Positions 6,921-14,709 of a DNA stretch of 20,002 bases are shown here, one piece after another. Under the pieces are notes generated by a model, which saw only the letters and a list, made by a program, of their open reading frames with translations, searched no databases and had not been told where the DNA came from. The DNA is taken from contig JAIFWS010000027.1 of assembly GCA_019658985.1 (NCBI GenBank), positions 1 to 20,002 on the forward strand. Direction: 5' to 3'. Origin of the DNA: Candidatus Parcubacteria bacterium (GTDB taxonomy: Bacteria; Patescibacteriota; Minisyncoccia; Minisyncoccales; Staskawiczbacteraceae). The translations under genes were made by a program, and so were the position numbers. The stretch's first letter is position 1; each line of letters opens with the position of its first letter.

Positions 6921-7369
6921 TTTTTAATTAAACCGCCATGGTACTTTAATTCATATATCTTTTCGTCTTTATAAAAAATCACCTCTTCTCCGCGAAAAGA
7001 ATCTTTTGTGTCTGCCACTGAATTACTATAGATAAAATCGCCATCTTGCAATTCTTTTGGACCCCGAAAAGGCATTGATTCATGAACTTCCAGCAACGCT
7101 TTTTTTAAAAACCCGTATAATTTTCCCATATCCATTGACTCTGACAACATTCTTCCATAGTAATTCATTCCCCAAACAGCTTCCCCATCTTTCCATATAA
7201 TCTCTTCACCGATAAAAGCCTTGTTGCCGAAATACCTGTCACGATATTTAAAATCACCTTCTTCAAAAGTTAACTCCTTGCTGCCATCTTCTAGTTTATT
7301 TTCCCCACCTTCGCCATTACTGGCATAGGTATTCTTCTTAGCTTTTACTAAAAATTCATTTAGTTCCAT
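6917..7369 (-). CDS. DUF5680 domain-containing protein
   Basis: This encodes 150 residues. I recognise the DUF5680 pattern: an N-terminal 'FLVKAKKNTYAS', then 'DFKYRDRYFGNKAFIGEEIIW', 'WGMNYYGRM', 'FRGPKEL' and the closing 'YELKYHGGLI'. The family is a small soluble alpha/beta protein of unknown function found across Firmicutes and candidate phyla. Two similar segments are visible, 'FIGEEIIWKDGEAVWGMNYYG' and 'FRGEEVIFYKDEKIYELKYHGG', which suggests an internal duplication. There is no signal peptide or membrane helix. Its TGA overlaps the ATG of uppP, so the two are translated together, but nothing in the sequence explains a shared role. Confidence 0.82.
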   Translation of the reverse strand: MELNEFLVKAKKNTYASNGEGGENKLEDGSKELTFEEGDFKYRDRYFGNKAFIGEEIIWKDGEAVWGMNYYGRMLSESMDMGKLYGFLKKALLEVHESMPFRGPKELQDGDFIYSNSVADTKDSFRGEEVIFYKDEKIYELKYHGGLIKK

Positions 7370-7409
7370 ATTTTCAAAATTTAGAAATTAAAATAATAAG
7401 AAATTTTCT

Positions 7410-8324
7410 TTACACTTCCATGTCTTTTAGTGCTTTGATACGCTCTTCAATCGGCGGATGGGTGGAAAATAATCCGGTAAACCAATTCTTCTTTTGCTCT
7501 CCCTTAAATGGGGACTCTATATATAAGTGGCTGGTGGCGGTGTTGGCGGTGCGCATCGGAGCCGGGTCCTGGGCGATTTTTTGCAAGGCTGAAGCCAGAC
7601 CTTCCGGGTAGCGGGTTAATAACACCCCGGAAGCGTCGGCCAAAAATTCACGCTTGCGTGAAATGGCTAATTTAATCAGGGTTGCGGCGATCGGCGCCAA
7701 AATCGCAGCGGCAATTCCGGCGACCATTAAAATCGCACCCATATTGCCATTATTATCCCGGGAATTCCCGCGCCGTCCCAATCCACCGAAAAAACTGAGA
7801 CGCAAAAAGAAATTTGCCAATAACGAAACCACTCCGGCCAACACGACAACCACCGTACTTACCAGCATGTCCCTATTGCCGATGTGCGATAATTCATGGG
7901 CCAGTACTCCTTCCAACTCGGTTTTATTCAAACGGTTCAGTAATCCCCGCGTCACACACACGACAGCATGATTTTTATCGCGGCCGGTGGCAAAGGCATT
8001 AGCCTGTAATTCTTCGGAGATAAAAATCTTAGGGACTGGAAGTCCGGCGGTGATGCATAAGTTTTCAATAATGCGGTATAATTCCGGGTTGTCTTTTTTT
8101 TCGATCGGCGTCGCGCGGGCCATCGACAACACAATTTTATCTGAAAACCAATAACTGGAGAAACTCATGACAATGCTTAAGATCACGGCAATATATAAAA
8201 TCGCATCTGATTGCAAAACCTGGCTAAAAAGCCATCCGATGGCAATGACAAATACCAAAAACCCGGTAATGAGTAACCAGGTTTTGCGAATATTAGAATC
8301 TGCGTTTTGATAAATACTTGGCAT
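7410..8324 (-). CDS. htpX: Membrane zinc metalloprotease HtpX
   Basis: This encodes 304 residues, normal for the M48B HtpX family. Two N-terminal membrane helices (about 15-36 and 41-60) and two more around 153-173 and 196-220 flank the active site H143-E-x2-H147 ('LAHELSHIGNRDM'); the third zinc ligand is E226 in 'REFLADASG'. The conserved 'HPPIEERI' is near the C terminus. HtpX degrades misfolded or damaged membrane proteins, with its active site facing the cytosol, in envelope stress control. It starts 6 nt after the response regulator stop. LemA, its frequent partner in other bacteria, is encoded about 5 kb upstream in the same direction. A Gly/Arg/Asn-rich loop at 180-195 looks lineage-specific. 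Confidence 0.96.
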   Translation of the reverse strand: MPSIYQNADSNIRKTWLLITGFLVFVIAIGWLFSQVLQSDAILYIAVILSIVMSFSSYWFSDKIVLSMARATPIEKKDNPELYRIIENLCITAGLPVPKIFISEELQANAFATGRDKNHAVVCVTRGLLNRLNKTELEGVLAHELSHIGNRDMLVSTVVVVLAGVVSLLANFFLRLSFFGGLGRRGNSRDNNGNMGAILMVAGIAAAILAPIAATLIKLAISRKREFLADASGVLLTRYPEGLASALQKIAQDPAPMRTANTATSHLYIESPFKGEQKKNWFTGLFSTHPPIEERIKALKDMEV

Positions 8325-8330
8325 TATTCT

Positions 8331-8720
8331 CTATTTCTTGGATGTAAGTTTAGTGACTTTACTGATAATTTCCTCTGAAGTAAATTGCGATTTGATCAGA
8401 TAATCAGCGGCGCCCAGTTTCATTCCTTTTTCGATTTGGTCCTTTTGGTCAAGATTAGACAAGATGACAACCGGTATTCCGGAGAGATCAGCATCATTTT
8501 TTATTTCCTCCAATACCTTAAAACCATCGAATTCCACTCCGTTAACAGCGGGCAGGAGAAGATCGGTCAATACCAAGTCGGGTTTTATTTGCCGAACCTT
8601 ATCTACTCCCTCTTTTCCGTTCATGGCTTTTTCTACGGTAAAGTCTTCCCCAGCAAAATTCTTCGCAAGCAGGTCAATCAAAAATTCGTCGTCTTCAATG
8701 ATCACAATGTGTTTTTTCAT
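8331..8720 (-). CDS. Single-domain response regulator (receiver)
   Basis: This encodes 129 residues consisting only of a CheY-like receiver domain. Acidic pocket D10/D11 ('IIEDDEF'), phospho-acceptor D53 ('LVLTDLLLP'), switch Ser88 ('VVILSNL') and K110 ('YLIKSQ') are all present. After D53 the loop reads 'LLLPAVNGVEFDGFKVLEEI', a few residues longer than in CheY, an insertion I associate with candidate-phyla regulators. There is no output domain, so it must act by protein contact or as a phosphate relay. It lies 64 nt downstream of the histidine kinase remains and 6 nt before htpX, suggesting that it responds to the same signal as the envelope genes. The start is the first ATG; GGGTAA before it is a weak Shine-Dalgarno candidate. 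Confidence 0.93.
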   Translation of the reverse strand: MKKHIVIIEDDEFLIDLLAKNFAGEDFTVEKAMNGKEGVDKVRQIKPDLVLTDLLLPAVNGVEFDGFKVLEEIKNDADLSGIPVVILSNLDQKDQIEKGMKLGAADYLIKSQFTSEEIISKVTKLTSKK

Positions 8721-8784
8721 ATATGTTACCCTAAGGTATTGTTATTTATTATTAAAATCTAAGTCCACTGTACCCTCTTTTAAC

Positions 8785-9126
8785 TTACTTGGCAACCCGC
8801 TTGTGAATCGGGAAATCAATGTAAAACGTTGATCCGTGGTTTTCGCCTTTCGACTCGGCCCGGACGTCTCCCTGATTGGCTTCCATAATCTGCTTGGTGA
8901 TGAAAAGGCCCATGCCCGACCCGCCCGGATTCGTCTTTGCGGCGCTATGGCCGCGGTAAAGCTGGGTAAAGAGCTTTTTTTTCTGCTCTTTTGATAATCC
9001 GACCCCGGAATCGCTGATGAAAACTTCCACGAACCCCCTCTTTTCATCCAAACCTAAGCCGATATGAATGGTCCCATAGTCCGGAGTATATTTTATCGCG
9101 TTATCAAGAATATTCTTGATGGCCAT
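8785..9126 (-). pseudogene. Histidine kinase, C-terminal ATPase part (separated by frameshift)
   Basis: These 113 residues form the HATPase_c half of a sensor kinase. The N box is 'MAIKNILDNAIKYTP' (N5, N9), the G1 box 'ISDSGVGLS' (D39) and the G2 box 'GGSGMGLFITKQI' (68-80), followed by the terminal strand 'GSTFYIDFPI'. All ATP-binding motifs are intact. The ATG at 9126 falls at the start of the N-box helix and has no Shine-Dalgarno, so it is more likely the middle of a broken gene than a true start. Compared with the family, about 11 residues that precede the N box (the 'xADpxkL' segment) are missing at the junction with the upstream part. It could work only if frame is restored or the halves associate. 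Confidence 0.85.
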
Positions 9127-9467
9127 CGTGGCGCGTTAGGTTTTACCAACGCGACTTCAATATGCTTTCTCTGGGCAGCCTCGGCAAGGACACTCATCAT
9201 ATCCTGGACGCAGGCCTGGACATCGGCCCCGCTTCCGGGTTCGCCGTGATGCCCTCCCAACAAGGCGTCAACCAGGGAAATCAATGTTTCGTTTTTGACG
9301 ATCAATTTACTGACGATATCTTTCTGCTCCTCGTTGACACTCCCGAACTTCCCCTTAAGAATCATCGACAATGACCATTTTATGGCCGTAAGCTCGTGCA
9401 TCAGCTCATGCGAAAGCAAAAGTTCATTGAGCAGGCCGGCGCTTTTGATGATTCTTTTTTGATCCAT
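9093..9467 (-). pseudogene. Histidine kinase, N-terminal dimerisation/phosphotransfer part (frame-broken)
   Basis: These 124 residues include a HisKA domain with phospho-acceptor H20 in 'LLLSHELMHELTAIKWSL' and the second helix 'EEQKDIVSKLIVKNETLISLVDALL'. Sequence resembling a kinase continues to 'IEVALVKPNAP'; the last eleven residues are out of frame and end at a stop. The downstream frame continues with the ATPase domain. No membrane helix or sensor domain precedes H20, so the intact protein would have been a short cytosolic kinase, perhaps sensing through partners. The start ATG lies 15 nt after the surface-protein stop. Reading through would require 3n+1 extra nucleotides near 9128-9135. 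Whether this is real loss of function or an assembly error cannot be decided here. Confidence 0.83.
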
Positions 9468-9482
9468 GCTTTTGACTTGGAA

Positions 9483-12400
9483 TCACACATTAAACCGTCT
9501 TTTAATAATACCACTGTTTGCGTTGATGACATCTGACTTGTAAACCTGCGTGTATGATTCATCGCTGTTTTTCTTTTCTATTACCACGGTATATTGCCCC
9601 TTAGGCACCAAGCAGTAATATTTGCCGTAGGCATCAGCAACCTTCTGGGCTATTTGGACGCTGGAATTTGGCATCATCACCCTTACCACAGCGAATGAAA
9701 GCGGCGTGCCGGTAGCCTTTTCGTATATGTGGCCGAAAGATTTCGGTTTGATTCCCAGCACCCTCAAAAGAGACAATATCAGATATAAGATAATGATGAT
9801 CGTATTGTAAGGATACGGCGCGGCTAGGAATGCGACCACAGCGATAATGAATCCAATAACAAAGAAATTATCGGTGATTTTCCGTATCAATAAATCCCAT
9901 TTTGAATGAAACCTGAGCAATGACTTGTCTTTTTTGGCGAATTCATTCCAATCGAATTTCAAAGGGTCCAGCGGGATATTCCTGGCGATCACCTCCCCTT
10001 CCTGCTTGATTTCAATCACTTGGCCGGCGTACAAGCTGTCATATAATTCATCGTTGGTTTTACCGGTAAGTTTTTGCGAAGGGAAAGCATAATTGGTTTT
10101 ATTAGCCGTAATGGAATACATTCCGGGTTTCACCAAAAACCCATAACGTCCATCCATATCGGTAATGGCCGAATAAGTCTTTTTCGTTTGCATATCAGTC
10201 AGTACCACATACGCGGGATCTAATGGCTGTTTAGTGATGGAATCATACACAACTCCCCAGGGGCGGTTGCGCTTTTTCAATCCCAGGGCGAACAATAGTA
10301 AATTAAATAATCTCAAAGGAATCAGGAATATTTCCGGCAGGGAAACTGGTGAGGCGAAAAGCCCGGTGGCGATCGTCGTTGTTGCCGCTACTGCCGCACC
10401 CGCGGTTGAAACCGCTTTCGTAACCGACGACCCCACAGGAGTCGCGATAATTTCCACAACATTATCAACCGCTTTCCGGGTAAATATTACCACATCTCCC
10501 GGAGTGATTACCGGACTTGGCGGCGCATCGGCCGGAGCCGGAGAAGGTTCACTTGGCGCTGGAGCGGGTTCTTGCGGAGGCGGAGTAGGTTCCACGGGCG
10601 GAGCCGGTGGTTCGGAGGGCGGTTCTGCGGGAGGTGGAGGGTTATCGGGAGGAATAAATGGAGGTGGCTCATCAGGTGGAGGATTTGGAGGCGGAACTGG
10701 CGGACCATTATCACCGCCCGTGGTTCCACCGCTTGTACCACTACTACTACTACCTCCTCCCGCACCGCCAGCTCCTCCTGAGCCATGGCCGCCCCCTCCA
10801 CTACCACCACCTCCACCGCCACCGCTAATAACACTGGTATCCCACGTTAATGTAAACTCGTCGTAATTGGAGAAACCTCCGCCATCTGTTGCGGTAAGGC
10901 GGAGAATATATGTTCCATTAGCATCAGCTGATATTGAAGTACTTGATAACGAAGCCGCGCCGAAGGTAATTGCTCCGCTTCCCGATGTCTTGGTCCAGGC
11001 GTAGGTAGATATCGAACCATTGGTAGTTGAAGCCGATCCGGTTTGGGTGAATGAAGCGCCTTTTGTCTGATCCGCGCCCGCATCCACGGAGGGAACTTTC
11101 CAATTAGTATTATTACCGCTGCTTGTTGAATTAGTCTGCGACACCATGGCGCCGCCGGAAGCATCTGAATCTTTGGCATCTACATAGGTTACTGACTGGC
11201 TGCCGTTGACGGTAAGTTTCCAGGCGGTCGGGGTGGAACTAGACCTCAATGATAATAATTGGCTGGAGGCTCCGTTTAAAACTAACGTACCGGCAATCGT
11301 CTGAGTGGCGCCTGCCGCAAACGTCATCGTATCGGCGCTGGAAACCATCTTGGTAAAATTATAAAAACTACTGGAACCGGTAAGGCTTTGATTGGTTCCA
11401 TTAAACGTAACGCTTCCCGATTGCGGAGTAAATGTCCCGGAATTTGACCAGTTGCCAGTGACAGTAATTCCAAAATTGCCTCCCGACTTGGCATCCAGCG
11501 TGCCGGCGCTAATAGTTATATTACCAATGATAGTCAGCGCATCCTGCAACGTATATGTGCTGCCGGAACCGTTAATCGTTAAATTATTCAAAGAAGAAGA
11601 ATTTGTTTTCAAAGTCTGGGTACCAGTACCGGTGAGTGTTACTGTGGAAGATCCATGGGTAAAGGTTCCGTTGTTGGTGAAGTTGCCTCCGACAGAAACG
11701 GTTCCTCCGGGAGCGAAGGTATGCGTAGCAGGAATGTAGAGAGATTTGCCAGCGGCGAGAGTGAGAGCGGTATTGGTCGCTGCAAAAATAATTGCAGGAT
11801 TAATATCCGTATCGGCATTATTGTCGGCAGTATTAATATTGGTATCCGTGAGCGAGCAGGATGAATTATCGCAACGGGTTATCAAATCATTTTGGTATAA
11901 GTCGATTCCTGTTTGATCGGATCCAGTGGCGAGAGTTATTGTAACCGCTTTTTCCGTGGCGCCGTCAAGATAGAAAGTCAGAACATTTCCCGCCGCAAGA
12001 GTAAGACCCGAAATAGTATACGTTCCATCGCTGCCAGTAGCAGCAGTTGCGGCAGCCCCGGCTCCATTAATGGAAACTGCTACCGACCGGCCGCTGCCCA
12101 TCGCAGTGGTACCCTCATCAGTATACACCGTTCCCGAAATAGACTGGCCTCCAGAACTATAATAAACCGTAACCCGCACATGATTAACTGAAGCCTGCGC
12201 GGTCCCGCACGAGCTGCACTGGGCAGAAATAGCGGTACCGAAATCAGAGGCATTAATATCGGCAGTGGTCCACGTAGTACCCCAAAGATCAGAGGAACCG
12301 CCATAACTGGTATACGCCTCCGTAGTAGACCAATCGACGGCAGAAGACCTGTCAGTAGAACCAACAACTCCACCCTTTACTACTCTGACTGCATTATCGT

Positions 12401-13466
12401 GCACCGTCGCGGGATTGACTCCGCTCATAACTTTTTTCCATTCTGCTACGATCCCCGTAATAGTCGAACCGCCCGCAATGGCAAATCCAAAATTAGTCGC
12501 TTTCAGATAATGAGTTGTATTGGCCACCGCACCCAGGGTCGCGGTCGCATAAGATGAATCATCAGCAAGAATATTTCCCGTACTATTCCATGTAACTATC
12601 CCGACCGATATATCTTCGCCGGCCGTACCGGGACTGCTAGGACCCGACGACGGATCTAATATATACGGATATGGAAGGCCGGCCTTATCGTAGCTGTAAT
12701 AATAACTTCCTGCTGATATTTTTTTTATTTGGACTGCCCTCTCTAATACTTTTCCATGCATATCAGTCAAGAATGGTTCCTGGGTCGAAAAAATTACTTT
12801 ATCCGACTGAAGATCCTTAATACTGACGATATTATTTTTTAATTCCTGGGCTAAGTTTCCCGACAAGATAACACTGAAAGAAAAATCAGTTTCTGCGCCA
12901 GGTTTTTTAATTCTGATTTTTTTCTCAACCGTGCCTCCTACAACCTGCCATTGCAGTGTCGCTCCATCGGAAAGGTCATATTCCACAGTATGGTCATCTT
13001 TAACGACTCCGCGGGATGGCCTTAATCCATCCCCAGAATATGAAACGGTAATACTGCGCCCGTGCTGCATAAACGTATACCGCGGCCAACTCAGGTCAAA
13101 GACTACCAGAGACTCCTGAGGCAATTGATCAAAAATAAATTGGTTGCCTTGCACCCTTCCCCGGGCGTCTGCTAAGACGACGTGCCCTTCCTGGTCTGAG
13201 GTCAAAAGATCACTGATACCCCCCACTGCCGCGAATTTATTCTCAGAAATTTGGAATGTCGTTGTTGTCTTTGTACGTTTCGAAACAATTTCTTTGGCGG
13301 TTGACGGCAAGCCGAATTCAGATGCCGAAAGCGAAGCTTTGTCATAGGTGATGGTATTTGAAGAAGTAACAAAAAAGGCGCCAAAGACAAAGAGGGCAAA
13401 AATCCCCATGCCAAGAGCGGCCTTTTTAAAAACACGATATATTAAATGATGTAAAAATCTGCCCAC
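9483..13466 (-). CDS. Giant multi-domain surface protein (beta-strand repeats, PKD-like domain, carboxypeptidase-regulatory-like domains)
   Basis: This encodes 1327 residues from a GTG start 18 nt after lemA. A basic n-region and helix at 16-34 form a signal anchor. Residues 40-440 are a beta-rich ectodomain. A carboxypeptidase-regulatory-like fold ('ISGTVYTDEGT') begins near 443. Residues 580-760 hold strand repeats of the 'GGNFTNNGTFT', 'GNWSNSGTFTPQSGSVTF' kind. A PKD/REJ-like domain ('VDAGADQTKG' to 'EFTLTWD') spans 792-878. Next come a poly-Gly/Ser linker (about 880-915) and a Pro-rich linker (about 915-988). A hydrophobic segment at 1035-1060 precedes a carboxypeptidase-regulatory-like domain ('RPWGVVYDSITKQPL', from about 1065). 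A helical hairpin at about 1195-1229 then leads to a second copy ('SFGHIYEKATGTPL', about 1237 to the end). It is probably a wall-spanning adhesin or stalk; the partner is unknown. Confidence 0.88.
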   Translation of the reverse strand: MGRFLHHLIYRVFKKAALGMGIFALFVFGAFFVTSSNTITYDKASLSASEFGLPSTAKEIVSKRTKTTTTFQISENKFAAVGGISDLLTSDQEGHVVLADARGRVQGNQFIFDQLPQESLVVFDLSWPRYTFMQHGRSITVSYSGDGLRPSRGVVKDDHTVEYDLSDGATLQWQVVGGTVEKKIRIKKPGAETDFSFSVILSGNLAQELKNNIVSIKDLQSDKVIFSTQEPFLTDMHGKVLERAVQIKKISAGSYYYSYDKAGLPYPYILDPSSGPSSPGTAGEDISVGIVTWNSTGNILADDSSYATATLGAVANTTHYLKATNFGFAIAGGSTITGIVAEWKKVMSGVNPATVHDNAVRVVKGGVVGSTDRSSAVDWSTTEAYTSYGGSSDLWGTTWTTADINASDFGTAISAQCSSCGTAQASVNHVRVTVYYSSGGQSISGTVYTDEGTTAMGSGRSVAVSINGAGAAATAATGSDGTYTISGLTLAAGNVLTFYLDGATEKAVTITLATGSDQTGIDLYQNDLITRCDNSSCSLTDTNINTADNNADTDINPAIIFAATNTALTLAAGKSLYIPATHTFAPGGTVSVGGNFTNNGTFTHGSSTVTLTGTGTQTLKTNSSSLNNLTINGSGSTYTLQDALTIIGNITISAGTLDAKSGGNFGITVTGNWSNSGTFTPQSGSVTFNGTNQSLTGSSSFYNFTKMVSSADTMTFAAGATQTIAGTLVLNGASSQLLSLRSSSTPTAWKLTVNGSQSVTYVDAKDSDASGGAMVSQTNSTSSGNNTNWKVPSVDAGADQTKGASFTQTGSASTTNGSISTYAWTKTSGSGAITFGAASLSSTSISADANGTYILRLTATDGGGFSNYDEFTLTWDTSVISGGGGGGGSGGGGHGSGGAGGAGGGSSSSGTSGGTTGGDNGPPVPPPNPPPDEPPPFIPPDNPPPPAEPPSEPPAPPVEPTPPPQEPAPAPSEPSPAPADAPPSPVITPGDVVIFTRKAVDNVVEIIATPVGSSVTKAVSTAGAAVAATTTIATGLFASPVSLPEIFLIPLRLFNLLLFALGLKKRNRPWGVVYDSITKQPLDPAYVVLTDMQTKKTYSAITDMDGRYGFLVKPGMYSITANKTNYAFPSQKLTGKTNDELYDSLYAGQVIEIKQEGEVIARNIPLDPLKFDWNEFAKKDKSLLRFHSKWDLLIRKITDNFFVIGFIIAVVAFLAAPYPYNTIIIILYLILSLLRVLGIKPKSFGHIYEKATGTPLSFAVVRVMMPNSSVQIAQKVADAYGKYYCLVPKGQYTVVIEKKNSDESYTQVYKSDVINANSGIIKRRFNV

Positions 13467-13484
13467 AGTCTGAAAGATTAACGT

Positions 13485-14042
13485 CTAAAATTTAACGGCG
13501 ACTGGATTGCGCTCTGCTTCACTCGTGGTTTGAAATAACTCCATTTGTTTGAAGCCGAAGGAACTGGCAATAATATTTGCGGGAAAGCTCTCCACTTTAA
13601 TGTTTAAATCGCGCACGTTAGTATTGTAAAACCTCCGGGCGGCTTGGATTTTGTCTTCCGTATCGGTTAACTCTCTCTGTAATTCCAAAAAGTTCGTTGA
13701 GGCTTTCAAGTCAGGATAATTTTCTGTTACGGCAAATAAGCTCTTTAATGTGCCCGAAAGCATATTCTCCGCCTCGCCTTTTGCCTGGACTCCCTGCGCT
13801 GACATGGCGGCGGTCCTGGCTTTGGTGATATTTTCAAACAGTTGTTTTTCGTGCGTGGCGTAACCTTTGACGGTTTCCACTAAATTTGGGATCAGATCGT
13901 ACCTGCGTTTAAGCTGGACATCGATATCAGCCCAAGCTTCTTTGGCGCGATTTTTCAGCGTCACCAAACCGTTAAAGCTCCCCACTGCCCATAAAACGGC
14001 TAGAACCACAACGACTAAGATAATAATTAATACAATCGGCAT
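13485..14042 (-). CDS. lemA: LemA family protein
   Basis: This encodes 185 residues with one N-terminal membrane helix (2-22) followed by a long helical body. Signature stretches are 'NRAKEAWADIDVQLKRRYDLIPNLVETVKGYA' (about 31-63), 'ENYPDLKASTNFLELQRELTDTEDKI' (about 108-133) and 'ARRFYNTNVRDLNIKVESFP' (about 135-154). Length and motifs are those of full LemA proteins, whose role is poorly defined but which co-occur with HtpX and take part in envelope stress responses. It starts 18 nt after the zf-TFIIB gene in an A/T-only spacer with no Shine-Dalgarno, and is followed after 18 nt by the surface protein. The arrangement suggests that it acts near the membrane with the surface protein and the protease. 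Confidence 0.96.
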   Translation of the reverse strand: MPIVLIIILVVVVLAVLWAVGSFNGLVTLKNRAKEAWADIDVQLKRRYDLIPNLVETVKGYATHEKQLFENITKARTAAMSAQGVQAKGEAENMLSGTLKSLFAVTENYPDLKASTNFLELQRELTDTEDKIQAARRFYNTNVRDLNIKVESFPANIIASSFGFKQMELFQTTSEAERNPVAVKF

Positions 14043-14060
14043 ATATTTATTTTTTTATTT

Positions 14061-14594
14061 TTATTTTGGCAAATCTTCGATCATCGCATTCAAAACTGGA
14101 TGCTGTACGACAAACTTATAATTAAATAATTTTACCACCATCAGGAAATCTTCCAGTTCGCTACGGAATTTCTCCGGCCCGGTAAACACCTCCCACAACT
14201 GTACCGCCAGGTTTTTAGCGTAATGATGCAAAATTTCGTAATCGGATTTTTGTTTTAAATACACCACGATCTGCTTGAATTCCCCCCGATCAAGCCAAAT
14301 CCCCTTGCAGTTCTTACAATAATCGATTTTCACTTTGGAATTGTCATAGGCGACTTCCACTAGAGGAATCCTGCATTTAGGACAGCGCTTATCAGAAGGA
14401 GAAACCACAAATTTGCCTTTGTCCCGCCAGACGTCAAAGTCCAGCCAATTCAATTGTTCGTCTTTCTCGTCTTTGGCCAGCCGCAATTCGTCGTAGTCAA
14501 ACCAGATTCCAAGGCATTCCGGGCAATAATCCACCTCCACTTGGTGGAATAAGATTTTCTGCATCAACTCTTTATGGTTGTTCGGGCAATTCAT
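14061..14594 (-). CDS. Protein with two zf-TFIIB-type zinc ribbons
   Basis: This encodes 177 residues. Two zinc ribbons are visible. The first uses C3, H7 (Cys-Pro-Asn-Asn-His), C24 and C27 ('YCPECLGIWFDYDEL'). The second uses C71/C74 ('RCPKCRIPL') and C93/C96 ('YCKNCKGIWLDRGEF'). The 'GIWLDRGE' box identifies the zf-TFIIB family, small bacterial proteins of unknown role often encoded near membrane-protein quality-control genes. The C-terminal 75 residues are helical and not recognised. It is the first gene after a good promoter, with a leader of only about 10 nt and no Shine-Dalgarno, and heads the series with lemA, the surface protein, the two-component pair and htpX. Confidence 0.88.
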   Translation of the reverse strand: MNCPNNHKELMQKILFHQVEVDYCPECLGIWFDYDELRLAKDEKDEQLNWLDFDVWRDKGKFVVSPSDKRCPKCRIPLVEVAYDNSKVKIDYCKNCKGIWLDRGEFKQIVVYLKQKSDYEILHHYAKNLAVQLWEVFTGPEKFRSELEDFLMVVKLFNYKFVVQHPVLNAMIEDLPK

Positions 14595-14610
14595 ATGATT
14601 TTATTGAATA

Positions 14611-14639
14611 ATTATACCTAAAAAAGCACTCTGGCGCAA
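14611..14639 (-). promoter_or_regulatory. Sigma70-type promoter of the zf-TFIIB/lemA/surface-protein series
   Basis: On the minus strand TTGCGC (14639-14634) and TATAAT (14616-14611) are separated by exactly 17 nt. The -10 box is a perfect consensus match. The transcript would start near 14604, leaving a leader of about 10 nt before the ATG at 14594, so initiation is nearly leaderless. No operator-like repeat is visible. Confidence 0.72.
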
Positions 14640-14659
14640 ACACGCTTTTCCACATACAT

Positions 14660-14692
14660 AAAAAGCCCAGCTTCCCTGGCGGGAAGCTGGGC
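14660..14692 (-). terminator. Intrinsic terminator after the STAS gene
   Basis: A perfect 12-bp stem GCCCAGCTTCCC / GGGAAGCTGGGC with a 4-nt loop is followed on the minus strand by TTTTT. It lies 17 nt past the STAS stop codon. This is the strongest terminator in the window and insulates the next promoter. Confidence 0.92.
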
Positions 14693-14709
14693 ACGTGGGC
14701 CGGGGTGGG

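Noticed and set aside
7370..7409. A/T-only inverted sequence between DUF5680 and htpX considered as a terminator
   Set aside because: The stem is only A/T pairs with a long loop and lacks a G/C core or U tract.
9093..9126. Programmed frameshift joining the histidine kinase halves
   Set aside because: There is no slippery heptamer at the overlap, and family sequence is missing at the junction, so deletion is the better explanation.
10234..10866. 210-residue plus-strand frame rich in Gly, Pro and Ser
   Set aside because: It is the antisense of the linker region of the surface protein; repeated GGN/CCN triplets keep the opposite strand open. No start signal or domain.
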